From Streptomyces sp. NBC_00670 (GTDB lineage Bacteria > Actinomycetota > Actinomycetes > Streptomycetales > Streptomycetaceae), in contig NZ_CP109017.1 of NCBI RefSeq assembly GCF_036226765.1, positions 4,713,001 to 4,777,000 of the forward strand: DNA of 64,000 nt. Direction: 5' to 3'. Every line of letters begins with the position of its first letter. Position 1 is the first letter of the stretch. Both the position numbers and the translations under genes were made by a program. The notes under the pieces are model-generated. The model searched no databases, was not told where the DNA came from, and was given only the letters and a program-made list of their open reading frames with translations. Below, piece by piece: positions 52,143-62,122 of the stretch.

Positions 52143-54026
52143 CTACTCACGGTCCTCTGCCGTGGCCCTGCGCCGCAGGGCCAGTACCGCGCCGACGCCC
52201 ACCAGCACCACGACCCCCGCGACCACCCCGATGACCACCCCCGTCGAAGAGGAGCCGTCCGACGAACCGTCGGACTTGGCCGGCTTCGCCGACCACCAGC
52301 TCCAGTAGCCGTCCTGGCCGTAGATGTTGCCCGCCTTGGCCGGCATCGTTCGGATCCCGGCGATCTGGTCGGTCCGGTAGGCCTCCACGGCGTTGGGGTA
52401 CGCCATGACGTTCATGTACCCGAGGTCGTACAGCCGCGACTCCATCCGCTTGACGAGGTCGGCCCGCCGGGCGGGATCGTACTCGGCGAGCTGGCGGGCG
52501 TAGAGCGAGTCGTACGTCTTGTCGCAGATGAAGTTGTCGGTCGCGCCGGTCTCCTTCGGCGTGGCCGGCAGGGCGCCGCAGGTGTGGATGGACAGGACGA
52601 AGTCCGGGTCGGGATTGACGGACCAGCCGTCGAAGGCGAGATCGTACGTGCCGGCCAGCCACGGGTCGGACACGTTGTCGAGGCAGTCGAGCGTGACGCC
52701 GATGCCCAGCTTGCCCCACCACTCCTTGAGGTACTGGCCGACCGCCTTGTCGTTCGGGTCGGTGGCGTGGCACAGGAGCCGGTAGCTGAGCGGCTTGCCG
52801 TCCTTGCCGAGCCGTTTGCCCGCGGCGTTCTTCTTGTAGCCGGCCTCGTCCAGGAGCCGGGCGGCCTCCGCCGGGTCGTAGCCGAGCTCCTGGTCGGCCG
52901 AGGGCTTCCAGAAGTACGTGGAGAAGCGCGGCGGTATGTACCCCGCCCCCTCGACCGCGTGGCCCTGGAACACCTTGTCGACGAGCGTCTCGCGGTCGAC
53001 CGCCCGGAAGAGCGCCTGCCGTACCTTCAGGTCGCGCAGCGAGGGGTCGCCGTCGCCCATGGCCGTGCCGTCCTTGGCCCGCGCGCCCGGGTTGACGGCG
53101 AGGGCGTAGAAGCGGCGCCCCGGCGCGTCGTTGACCTTGATGTCGGGCTGGTGCGCGAGCGAGGCGGACTGCGCGGGGGTGAGGCCGCTGACGAACGACA
53201 CCTCGCCCTTGCGCAGCGCCGCGACGGCCGCGTCACCGTCCTTGTAGTACTTGAAGACCAGCTCGTCGAACTTCGGTGCGCCGCGCCAGAATTTCTTGTT
53301 GGCCTTCATGCGGACGTAGCTGTCGGCCTTGTATCCCGTGAGGACGTACGGGCCGTCGCCCACGACCGGGAACGTCTTGTCGTTGTTGAACTTGGCGAGG
53401 TCCCCGACCTTGGACCAGACGTGCTCCGGCACGATCGGCACGTCCAGCGCGGTCATCGTGGCCTGCGGCTTCTTCAGCTCGACGACGAGCCGGGTGGGGC
53501 TCGGTGCCGTCACCTTCCGGAAGTTGCCGACGAAGCTGCCGTTCGCGGTGGCCGCCGCCTCGTCGGTCATCATCTTGTTGAACGTCCAGGCCGCGTCCTT
53601 GGCGGTGACCTTCTGCCCGTCGGACCACGTGGCGTCGGAGCGGATGGTGTACGTCCAGGTCAGCTTGTCCGCGGAGGACGACCACTTGGTGGCGAGGCCG
53701 GGGACGGGGTGCGCGTCCCCGGGGTCGTAGTCGGTCAGGTATTCGTACATCAGCCGGATGATGCTCGTACTGGACAGACGGACCGCCAGGAACGGGCTCA
53801 GCGAGTCGACGCTCTGCGCCACCGCGACCGTGAGGACCTTCTTGCCCTCCTCGGCCTCGGCCCGCCGGGGCGAGGGGTTCAGGGGCGTGGCGAGCGCGGC
53901 CGAGAGGACCAGGGCGCTCGCTCCGGCGAGCGCGGCGAACCGCAGCACCGCCGGGCGTGCGGCCCGCCCACCCCGTGTGCCCGGCGGTTCCCGGTGCCCT
54001 CTGCCGTGTCGGACTCTCGCGCTCAT
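52143..54026 (-). CDS. peptide-binding protein with C-terminal membrane anchor, cassette 2
   Basis: 627 residues. The N-terminal export signal (LRFAALAGASALVLSAALAT, about 29-48) lacks a lipobox Cys. The SBP_bac_5 body (VAVAQSVDSLSPFLAVR, DATWSDGQKVTAKDAAWTF, VRQALFRAVDRETLVDKVF, FDGWSVNPDPDFVLSIHTCG) ends with a Ser/Asp linker (KSDGSSDGSSSTG) and one transmembrane helix plus basic stop-transfer (VVIGVVAGVVVLVGVGAVLA then LRRR). It is thus tethered by protein, not lipid, unlike cassettes 1 and 3. Oligopeptide import is inferred from its operon. Confidence 0.9.
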   Translation of the reverse strand: MSARVRHGRGHREPPGTRGGRAARPAVLRFAALAGASALVLSAALATPLNPSPRRAEAEEGKKVLTVAVAQSVDSLSPFLAVRLSSTSIIRLMYEYLTDYDPGDAHPVPGLATKWSSSADKLTWTYTIRSDATWSDGQKVTAKDAAWTFNKMMTDEAAATANGSFVGNFRKVTAPSPTRLVVELKKPQATMTALDVPIVPEHVWSKVGDLAKFNNDKTFPVVGDGPYVLTGYKADSYVRMKANKKFWRGAPKFDELVFKYYKDGDAAVAALRKGEVSFVSGLTPAQSASLAHQPDIKVNDAPGRRFYALAVNPGARAKDGTAMGDGDPSLRDLKVRQALFRAVDRETLVDKVFQGHAVEGAGYIPPRFSTYFWKPSADQELGYDPAEAARLLDEAGYKKNAAGKRLGKDGKPLSYRLLCHATDPNDKAVGQYLKEWWGKLGIGVTLDCLDNVSDPWLAGTYDLAFDGWSVNPDPDFVLSIHTCGALPATPKETGATDNFICDKTYDSLYARQLAEYDPARRADLVKRMESRLYDLGYMNVMAYPNAVEAYRTDQIAGIRTMPAKAGNIYGQDGYWSWWSAKPAKSDGSSDGSSSTGVVIGVVAGVVVLVGVGAVLALRRRATAEDRE

Positions 54027-54459
54027 GGTTGCGACCTCATGTCATCACTCGCACAGGAACGGCTGGTTGGACTGTGTTCGGTCTCCGTCGGGAGGGTGGC
54101 GGCGGCTGGGTCGATGAGTGTGTCTATCAGCGCCGCTCCGGGCCCGTCAACGGTGCGTGAACTGCCCATGTGGCCTGCGGAAACGTCGAGTTGACGGTCA
54201 TGTTCCGGACATTGGTTCAGACCGCTGAAGGGCCCCTGGTGGAGCCGTGACGGATGGTGCGCGTGAGGTCGTACGGCGGACGGTGCGCCCGCCGCGTCGA
54301 TGGGCCGGACGGTGCCGCCTGCCGCGTCCCTGGGCCGGACGGGGGACGCACAACTCGTACGGGCGGGCTGAATGTGCGTGATGTCCGGTAAGGGGAAAGG
54401 GTGGCGGGTGAAGCGCCGCATGCCGGTGTCGGCGCCCGGCGCGTACCCGAGGAGGCACC
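54027..54459. other. 433-bp divergent region between cassettes 2 and 3
   Basis: No gene seen. It must contain both promoters. An imperfect direct repeat built on CGCGTCNNTGGGCCGGACGG occurs around 54293-54344. GAGGAGG precedes the cassette 3 ATG. Confidence 0.45.
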
Positions 54460-56082
54460 ATGCAGGGAGCCGCACCCGTCCGCTGGACCGCCGCCCTCGC
54501 CGTTCTCCTGCTCACCGCGACCGGCTGCGGCTCGCCCGCCGCCGCCGACGGCGGCCCCGGCGTGCTCAGCTCCTCCTGGGGCGACCCGCAGAACCCGCTG
54601 GAGCCGGCCAACACCAACGAGGTGCAGGGCGGCAAGGTGCTCGACATGATCTTCCGCGGCCTCAAGCGGTACGACCCGAGGACCGGCGCCGCCGAGAACA
54701 TGCTCGCGGAGCGGATCGAGACCGAGGACGCCCGCACCTATACCGTCACCGTCAAGGACGGCTGGACCTTCAGCAACGGCGAGAAGGTCACCGCCCGCTC
54801 CTTCGTCGACGCCTGGAACTACGGCGCCGGCCTGAAGAACAACCAGAAGTGCGCCTACTTCTTCGGCTACATCGACGGCTACGACAAGGTCCACCCCGAG
54901 TCCGGCAAGCAGACCGCCGACACCCTCTCCGGGCTCAGGGTCACCGGCCCGCGCACCTTCACCGTCCGCCTCAACCAGAGCTTCTCCGGCTTCCCCGACA
55001 CCCTCGGCTACGCCGCCTTCGCCCCGCTGCCCCGCGCGTTCTTCACCGACCACGCCGCCTGGCTGGAGAAGCCGGTCGGCAACGGGCCCTACCGCGTGAA
55101 GTCGTACGTCAGGGGCGCGCAGATGTCGCTGCGCACCTGGGACGGCTACCCCGGCCCCGACAAGGCGAGGAACCGCGGCGTCGACCTCAAGGTGTACACC
55201 GACAGCAACACCGCCTACACCGACCTGATGTCCGGCAACCTCGACCTCGCCGACGACATCCCCGCCGCCCAGCTCAAGAACGTCAGGAGCGATCTTCAGG
55301 GCCGGTACATCAACGTCCCGGCCGGCATCCTGCAGACCCTCGCCTTCCCGTTCTACGACGGGAAATGGGACAAGCCCGGCATGGAGAAGGTCCGCACCGG
55401 CCTGTCCATGGCCATCGACCGCGACCAGATCTCCCGCACCATCTTCCGCGGCACCCGCACCCCCGCCACCGACTGGACCTCACCCGTCCTCGGCACGGAG
55501 GGCGGCTACCGGGAGGGCCTGTGCGGCGAGGCCTGCCGCTACGACCCGAAACGGGCGAAGGCGCTGGTCAAGGAGGGCGGCGGACTGCCCGGCGGGCGCT
55601 TGCGGCTCACATACAACGCCGACACCGGCTCCCACAAGGCGTGGGTCGACGCCGTCTGCCACTCCATCAACAACGCGCTCGACGACGACCGGGCCTGCGT
55701 CGCCAATCCCGTCGGCACCTTCGCCGACTACCGCAACCAGATCACCCAGAAGAAGATCGCCGGGCCCTTCCGGGCGGGCTGGCAGATGGACTACCCGCTC
55801 ATCCAGAACTTCCTCCAGCCGCTCTACTACACGGGCGCCTCCTCCAACGACGGCAAGTGGTCCAGCGAGACGTTCGACGCTCTCGTCGACAGGGCCAACG
55901 CCGCCACCGACCAGGCCACCTCCGTGCAGCTGTTCCAGCAGGCGGAGGAGGTGGTCCGGGACCAGATGGCCGCCATCCCGCTCTGGTACCAGAACGGCAG
56001 CGCGGGCTACTCGGGCCGGCTCTCGGGTGTGGCACTCAACCCGTTCAGCGTGCCGGTGTACGACCGGATCGAGGTGAGCTGA
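54460..56082 (+). CDS. oligopeptide ABC transporter binding lipoprotein, cassette 3 (BldKB-like)
   Basis: 540 residues. Lipobox LTATGC (C23). SBP_bac_5 fold with SSSWGDPQNPLEPANTNEVQ, VKDGWTFSNGEKVTARSFVD, KPVGNGPYRVKSY, GLSMAIDRDQISRTIFRG and AIPLWYQNGSAGYSGRLSG. It aligns along its length with the cassette 1 protein and, as far as I recall, resembles S. coelicolor BldKB even more closely (GDPQNPLEPANTNE). Only 6 nt separate it from the permease, with no hairpin. Confidence 0.93.
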   Translation: MQGAAPVRWTAALAVLLLTATGCGSPAAADGGPGVLSSSWGDPQNPLEPANTNEVQGGKVLDMIFRGLKRYDPRTGAAENMLAERIETEDARTYTVTVKDGWTFSNGEKVTARSFVDAWNYGAGLKNNQKCAYFFGYIDGYDKVHPESGKQTADTLSGLRVTGPRTFTVRLNQSFSGFPDTLGYAAFAPLPRAFFTDHAAWLEKPVGNGPYRVKSYVRGAQMSLRTWDGYPGPDKARNRGVDLKVYTDSNTAYTDLMSGNLDLADDIPAAQLKNVRSDLQGRYINVPAGILQTLAFPFYDGKWDKPGMEKVRTGLSMAIDRDQISRTIFRGTRTPATDWTSPVLGTEGGYREGLCGEACRYDPKRAKALVKEGGGLPGGRLRLTYNADTGSHKAWVDAVCHSINNALDDDRACVANPVGTFADYRNQITQKKIAGPFRAGWQMDYPLIQNFLQPLYYTGASSNDGKWSSETFDALVDRANAATDQATSVQLFQQAEEVVRDQMAAIPLWYQNGSAGYSGRLSGVALNPFSVPVYDRIEVS

Positions 56083-56088
56083 CCAGCC

Positions 56089-57012
56089 ATGGGCCAGTAC
56101 GTGCTGCGGCGACTGCTGCAAATGATCCCCGTCTTCGTCGGCGCCACCCTGCTGATCTTCCTCATGGTCAACGTCATGGGGGACCCCGTCGCCGGACTCT
56201 GCGGCGACAAGGCGTGCGACGCCGCCACCGCCGCCCGGCTCAGGGCGGAGTTCGGCCTCGACCGCCCCGTGTGGCAGCAGTACCTGACATACATGGGCAA
56301 CGTCTTCACCGGCGACTTCGGCACCGCGTTCAACGGGCAGGAGGTCACCGCGCTGATGGCGGCGTCCTTCCCGGTCACCGCGCGGCTCACCCTGGTGGCG
56401 ATCGTCTTCGAGGTCGTCCTCGGCGTCACCCTGGGCGTCGTCACGGGGCTGCGGCGCGGCCGGCCCGTCGACACCGGGGTGCTGATGCTCAGCCTCGTCG
56501 TCATCTCCGTCCCCACCTTCGTCACCGGCCTGCTGCTGCAACTGCTGCTCGGGGTGCAGTGGCACTGGATCACGCCGTCCGTCTCCCTGGCGGCGAGCTA
56601 CGACGAGCTGATCGTGCCCGGCCTCGTCCTGGCCTCCGTCTCCCTCGCCTACGTCACCCGGCTCACCCGCACCTCGATCGCGGAGAACCTGCGGGCCGAC
56701 CACGTCCGCACCGCCGTCGCCAAGGGGCTGCCGCGCCGCCGGGTGATCGTCCGGCATCTGCTGCGGACCTCGCTGATCCCCGTGGTCACCTTCATCGGCT
56801 CCGACATCGGGGCGCTGATGGGCGGGGCGATCGTCACCGAGCGGATCTTCAACATCCACGGCGTCGGCTTCCAGCTCTACCAGGGAATCCTGCGCCAGAA
56901 CACGCAGACCGTCGTCGGCTTCGTGACGGTCCTGGTGCTGGTCTTCCTCGCCGCGAACCTGCTCGTGGACCTGCTGTACGCCGTACTCGACCCGAGGATC
57001 CGCTATGCCTGA
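56089..57012 (+). CDS. peptide ABC permease DppB-type, cassette 3
   Basis: 307 residues, close paralogue of the cassette 1 permease: YVLRRLLQMIPVFVGATLLI, EAA loop KGLPRRRVIVRHLLRTSLIP, and end DLLYAVLDPRIRYA identical to cassette 1. It has a Cys-containing loop (GLCGDKACDA) where cassette 1 has GLFGDKGADP. The next start overlaps by 8 nt, the same overlap as in cassette 1. Confidence 0.95.
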   Translation: MGQYVLRRLLQMIPVFVGATLLIFLMVNVMGDPVAGLCGDKACDAATAARLRAEFGLDRPVWQQYLTYMGNVFTGDFGTAFNGQEVTALMAASFPVTARLTLVAIVFEVVLGVTLGVVTGLRRGRPVDTGVLMLSLVVISVPTFVTGLLLQLLLGVQWHWITPSVSLAASYDELIVPGLVLASVSLAYVTRLTRTSIAENLRADHVRTAVAKGLPRRRVIVRHLLRTSLIPVVTFIGSDIGALMGGAIVTERIFNIHGVGFQLYQGILRQNTQTVVGFVTVLVLVFLAANLLVDLLYAVLDPRIRYA

Positions 57013-58054
57013 GCGCCCTTACGAGCCGATCGAGCCGTACGAGGCTTTTGAGCCGGAGGCTCTCGGGGCGGGGGCCTCGGCGGACGGTGCCGTCGCCCCC
57101 ACCGGCACCGGCGGCACGATGGATCTCGCGGTGGGAGAGGCGGCGACGCTTCAGCGCCCGCCGGAGGCCGAGCCGAATGCCCCGGGTCCCGCCGCGGGGA
57201 AGACGGCGAAGCCCCGCTCCCTCTGGTCCGACGCCTGGCACGACCTGCGGCGCAACCCCGTCTTCCTCGTCTCCGCGCTCGTCATCCTCTTCCTCCTCGT
57301 CATCTCCGTGCGCCCCTCGCTCATCGCCCCCGGCGACCCGCTCTCCTGCGACCTGGCCAACGCCCAGGAGGGCTCCCGCCCGGGACACCCCTTCGGCTTC
57401 GACGGCCAGGGCTGCGACGTCTACGTCCGGACCGTGTACGGCACCCGGATCTCCATCGGTGTCGGAGTGCTCGCCACGGCCGGGGTCGCGCTGCTCGGCT
57501 CGGTGCTCGGCGGGCTCGCCGGGTACTTCGGCGGGGTCGGGGACGCGGTGCTGTCCCGCCTGACCGACGTGTTCTTCGCGATCCCGGTCGTCCTCGGCGG
57601 CCTGGTCCTGCTCTCCGTCGTCACCAGCGACACGATCTGGCCCGTCGTCGGCTTCATGGTGCTGCTCGGCTGGCCGCAGATCTCCCGGATCGCCCGCGGC
57701 TCGGTCCTGACCGTGGGGCGGCACGACTACATCCAGGCCGCCCGTGCGCTCGGCGCCTCCCACACCCGGCTGCTGCTGCGGCACATCGCGCCCAACGCCG
57801 TCGCCCCCGTGATCGTCGTCGCGACCATCGCGCTCGGCACGTACATCGCGCTGGAGGCGACCCTGTCCTACGTCGGCGTCGGGCTCCGTCCGCCCACGGT
57901 GAGCTGGGGCATCGACATCTCGGCCGCCTCCCCGTACATCCGCCAGGCCCCGCACATGCTGCTGTGGCCCGCCGGAGCGCTGGCGCTCACCGTGCTGGCG
58001 TTCATCATGCTCGGCGACGCGGTGCGCGACGCCCTCGACCCGAAGCTGAGGTGA
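57005..58054 (+). CDS. peptide ABC permease DppC-type, cassette 3
   Basis: 349 residues. An acidic variable N-terminus of about 65 residues, then LRRNPVFLVSALVILFLLVI, FGFDGQGCDVYVRTVYGTRI and the core with RALGASHTRLLLRHIAPNAV. Paralogous to the cassette 1 DppC-type permease, ending AVRDALDPKLR against AVRNALDPKTR. It is followed after 5 nt by the ATPase. Confidence 0.95.
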   Translation: MPERPYEPIEPYEAFEPEALGAGASADGAVAPTGTGGTMDLAVGEAATLQRPPEAEPNAPGPAAGKTAKPRSLWSDAWHDLRRNPVFLVSALVILFLLVISVRPSLIAPGDPLSCDLANAQEGSRPGHPFGFDGQGCDVYVRTVYGTRISIGVGVLATAGVALLGSVLGGLAGYFGGVGDAVLSRLTDVFFAIPVVLGGLVLLSVVTSDTIWPVVGFMVLLGWPQISRIARGSVLTVGRHDYIQAARALGASHTRLLLRHIAPNAVAPVIVVATIALGTYIALEATLSYVGVGLRPPTVSWGIDISAASPYIRQAPHMLLWPAGALALTVLAFIMLGDAVRDALDPKLR

Positions 58055-58059
58055 GGCAT

Positions 58060-59032
<973 letters not shown>

Positions 59033-59046
<14 letters not shown>

Positions 59047-60061
59047 ACCGGTGTCCGAACCGATCCTCGAAGTGACCGGGCTGGCCAGGCACTACCCGCT
59101 CACCCGGGGCGTACTGCGCCGCCGGGCGGCCGGCGCGGTACGGGCCGTCGACGGCGTCGACCTCACCCTTCGCGCGGGCGAGACCCTGGGCGTCGTCGGC
59201 GAGTCCGGCTGCGGCAAGTCCACGCTCGCCCGCCTCCTCGTCCACCTGGAGCGCCCCACCGCGGGCCGCATCCGCTACCGCGGCGAGGACGTCACCGGCC
59301 TGTCCGGCCGCGCGCTCAAGGCGGTGCGGCGCAACGTCCAGATGGTGTTCCAGGACCCGTACACCTCGCTCAACCCCCGGATGACGGTGGGCGACATCGT
59401 CGGGGAGCCGTACGAGATCCACCCCGAGGCGGCCCCGAAGGGCGAACGGCGCCGGAAGGTACGGGAGTTGCTGGACGTGGTCGGCCTCAACCCCGAGCAC
59501 GTCAACCGCTACCCGCACCAGTTCTCCGGCGGCCAGCGCCAGCGCATCGGCATCGCGCGGGCGTTGGCGCTGCGCCCGGAGATCGTCGTCGCCGACGAAC
59601 CGGTCTCCGCGCTCGACGTCTCGGTCCAGGCCCAGGTGATGAACCTGCTGTCCCGCCTCCAGGGGGAGTTCGGCCTCTCCTACGTCTTCATCGCGCACGA
59701 CCTGTCGGTGGTACGGCACATCTCGGACCGGGTCGGGGTGATGTACCTCGGCCGCATCGTGGAGACGGGCACGGACACGGAGATCTACGACCACCCGACC
59801 CACCCGTACACCCAGGCCCTGCTCTCCGCGGTCCCGGTCCCCGACCCGACGGCCCGCACCCGCCACGACCGCATCATCCTCACGGGCGACGTCCCGTCCC
59901 CGGCCGGCATCCCGACGGGCTGCCGCTTCCGCACGCGCTGCTTCAAGGCGGAGCCGCGCTGCGAGGCGGAGTCCCCCCTCCTGCGAATCCACGGCACAAC
60001 ACCGATGCCCCACCCCTCGGCGTGCCACTTCGCGGCGGAGCGGGCGGTGGGCGCGGGGTAG
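59033..60061 (+). CDS. peptide ABC ATPase DppF-type, cassette 3
   Basis: 342 residues. Walker A GESGCGKST, signature FSGGQRQRIGIARALAL, Walker B IVVADEPVSALD, IAHDLS, C-terminal CRFRTRCFKAEPRC. Lacks the acidic N-terminal extension of the cassette 1 homologue. It overlaps the previous gene by 14 nt. A UUCG-type hairpin follows about 50 nt after its stop. Confidence 0.95.
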
Positions 60062-60099
60062 GTACGCCCCGTGAGGGGCAGTCTGTTCGGCGGTTGGTG

Positions 60100-60180
60100 A
60101 CCAACCCAGGGGCCGCGCCCCTTCGGGGGCGCGGGGAACTGCGCGATCAGCCACGATCCACCCGCACCCGCCCCCCCCAC
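60100..60180. repeat. palindromic intergenic repeat, copy R6
   Basis: Right-arm copy GCGCGGGGAACTGCGCGATC then AGCCACGATCCACCCGC, nearly identical to the right arm of R5, at a convergent junction. Confidence 0.8.
60113..60134. terminator. hairpin with TTCG tetraloop in repeat R6
   Basis: CCGCGCCCC (60113-60121), loop TTCG, GGGGCGCGG (60126-60134). UUCG loops are exceptionally stable in RNA. It ends cassette 3, and possibly the convergent NmrA gene. Confidence 0.75.
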
Positions 60181-60194
60181 AGCCCCCCGAGCTA

Positions 60195-61100
60195 CTAGGC
60201 CCCCAGAACCGCCCCCCGCAGCACCCCCTCACACCACGCCTCGAACGTCGTCGCCCCGACGACAACCCCCGCACCGCTACGAGAAACCGCCCCGTCCAAC
60301 CCCTCGTTCCGCGCCCGCATCATGTCCACCATCCCCGACGTGAACGCCTCCGGCACCCCACGGGACGTGAACACCGCCGCATAGTCCGCCAGCGACACCT
60401 GCTCGTACCGCACGGGCCGCCCAAGCACCTCGGACACGATCCGCGCCCGGTCGGCCGCGGTCAGGTCCTCGGGACCGAGGACCGGGACCTCCCCCGTCCC
60501 CGTCCACGACCGGTCGAGCAGCAACCGCACCGCCGCCGCCGCGATGTCCGCCGTCGCGACCGGCGGCTCCGGCCGGTCCGCCGGCACCGTGTCCGTGAAG
60601 ACCCCGCGCTCGCGGATCGGCCCCGCCTGCCGCAGCAGGTTGTCGATGAACGTCGCACAGGCGAGCGCCCGGTAGGCGACCCCCGAGCCCGCGATCAGGT
60701 CGTCCATGGCCAGCGAGGCCGTGACGAGCCCGGCCCGGTCGGCGACGGGCGTACCCCGCCCGACCGAGGACACGGCGACCACCCGCTGCACGCCGTGCGC
60801 GGTGAACGCCTTCGCCGCGGGCCGCGTGAACCCGGAGTACGCCTCCTCCAGGCTCGCCGCCAGCGGATTCGGCGGCACGACCCAGAAGACCGCGTCGACC
60901 CCGTCGAACGCACGGTCGACGACCTCGGCGTCACCGTGCGAGCCCACGACGACGTCGACCCGGTCGCGGACGTCGTCCGGGAGCTTCGCGGGGTCGCGCA
61001 CGATCACCCGCAGGTCCTCGCCCCGCGCGGGGGCTTCGTCGAGGAGGTTGCGCAGCACCTGGCTGCCGATGGCGCCCGTGGGCGTGGTGATGAGGATCAT
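60195..61100 (-). CDS. NmrA-like NAD(P)-binding protein
   Basis: 301 residues. Rossmann start MILITTPTGAIGSQVLRNLL, then VVAVSSVGRGTP, PPVATADIAAAAVRLLLDRS and VLGPEDLTAADRARIVSEVL, a C-terminal pattern typical of the NmrA / atypical SDR group that senses redox or reduces quinones. No YxxxK catalytic pair is apparent, so it may be a sensor. Divergent from a LysR gene, the likely regulator. Confidence 0.9.
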   Translation of the reverse strand: MILITTPTGAIGSQVLRNLLDEAPARGEDLRVIVRDPAKLPDDVRDRVDVVVGSHGDAEVVDRAFDGVDAVFWVVPPNPLAASLEEAYSGFTRPAAKAFTAHGVQRVVAVSSVGRGTPVADRAGLVTASLAMDDLIAGSGVAYRALACATFIDNLLRQAGPIRERGVFTDTVPADRPEPPVATADIAAAAVRLLLDRSWTGTGEVPVLGPEDLTAADRARIVSEVLGRPVRYEQVSLADYAAVFTSRGVPEAFTSGMVDMMRARNEGLDGAVSRSGAGVVVGATTFEAWCEGVLRGAVLGA

Positions 61101-61154
61101 GCGGTCAAGTCTTCGCGCGCCTCCGCCCACGCGTCCAATACCCTTGCCCGCCGA

Positions 61155-61175
61155 TTGATGCCCGGCAGGTATCAA
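61155..61175. promoter_or_regulatory. LysR-type operator TTGAT-N11-ATCAA
   Basis: Perfect 5-bp arms 11 bp apart (61155-61159, 61171-61175), the classical T-N11-A LysR motif, in the 103-bp NmrA/LysR divergent gap. ATACC-N5-GGTAT (61191-61205) is a second palindrome that overlaps the lysR-type start. Confidence 0.65.
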
Positions 61176-61191
61176 TGCGGGCCGCCATGGA

Positions 61192-61197
61192 TACCCT
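61192..61197 (+). promoter_or_regulatory. -10 hexamer for leaderless LysR gene
   Basis: TACCCT, 6 nt before ATG 61204; it overlaps the second palindrome, which allows autoregulation. Confidence 0.4.
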
Positions 61198-61203
61198 TCA
61201 GGT

Positions 61204-62010
61204 ATGGACCTCGATCTGCGCAAGCTGCGCTACTTCGTCGCGGTCGCCGAGCACCGCCACTTCGGCCGCGCGGCCGAGCAGCTCTACATCGCGCAGCCGG
61301 TCCTCAGCCGGCAGATCCGCGCCTTCGAGCGCGAGCTGGGCTGCGCGCTCCTCACCCGCACCACCCGCAACGTCGAGCTGACGCCGGCGGGGGAGCAGCT
61401 GCACGAGGAGGCGCGCCGGGTCCTCGGCACCGTCGACGCGGCGGTCCGGCGGGTACACGAGGCCGACCGGGGCGTCGCACGCCTCGCCGTCGCCTTCGCC
61501 CCCGGGCTGCACGTCTCGGAGGCGGTCCGCGCCTTCACGGCGGCCCGCCCGGGCGTGGAGATCGACCTCGTCCCGCTTCAGTGGCACGACCAGCACGCCC
61601 CGCTTCGCGACGGCCGCGCCCACGTCGGCTTCCTGCGCAGGCCGTTCGACGACGAAGGGCTGCACACGATCCCCATCGGCCACGAGGCGAAGGTCGCGTG
61701 CCTGCCCGCGGCCCACCCGCTGGCCGACCGCACCTCGCTGACCTGGGCGGACCTGGCGGACGAGAAGATCCTCGACGCGCAGCAGCGCCGCACGGCCTCC
61801 GTCGAGGAGAAGTTCGAACTCATCGCCGCCGGGTACGGCATCGGCCTCGGCCCGCTGAGCGTGGCCCGCACCTACTCGCGCCCCGACCTCGTCCCCGTCC
61901 CGATCACGGACGCCGACCCGTACGAGACATGCCTGGCGGCCCCGGAGGACAGCCGGGACGAACGCCTGCGCGACTTCCTGGAGATCGCGACGAAGGTGTT
62001 GCGCGGGTAA
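61204..62010 (+). CDS. LysR-family transcriptional regulator
   Basis: 268 residues. The N-terminal HTH (LRKLRYFVAVAEHRHFGRAA, LYIAQPVLSRQIRAFERELG) is followed by a co-inducer-binding domain (VARLAVAFAPGLHVSEAVRA, ARPGVEIDLVPLQWHDQHAP, YGIGLGPLSVA). It is slightly shorter than the usual 290-310. Divergent from the NmrA-like gene with a T-N11-A site between; it probably activates that gene and represses itself. Confidence 0.94.
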   Translation: MDLDLRKLRYFVAVAEHRHFGRAAEQLYIAQPVLSRQIRAFERELGCALLTRTTRNVELTPAGEQLHEEARRVLGTVDAAVRRVHEADRGVARLAVAFAPGLHVSEAVRAFTAARPGVEIDLVPLQWHDQHAPLRDGRAHVGFLRRPFDDEGLHTIPIGHEAKVACLPAAHPLADRTSLTWADLADEKILDAQQRRTASVEEKFELIAAGYGIGLGPLSVARTYSRPDLVPVPITDADPYETCLAAPEDSRDERLRDFLEIATKVLRG

Positions 62011-62122
62011 CGCGCCCTCGCGCGCGTCGTCGCATGCTCGTCCTCGCGCGCCGCGCCCTCGCGTGCCGGGGCGGGCCGCTCCGGTGCCGTGCCGTGAGCG
62101 GCCCGCCTCCGTCCCCGGATTC

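Noticed and set aside
54372..57563. Long plus-strand frame across the cassette 3 binding-protein and permease genes
   Set aside because: Arg/Pro/His-rich shadow in the wrong frame; the correct frames show SBP and permease motifs.
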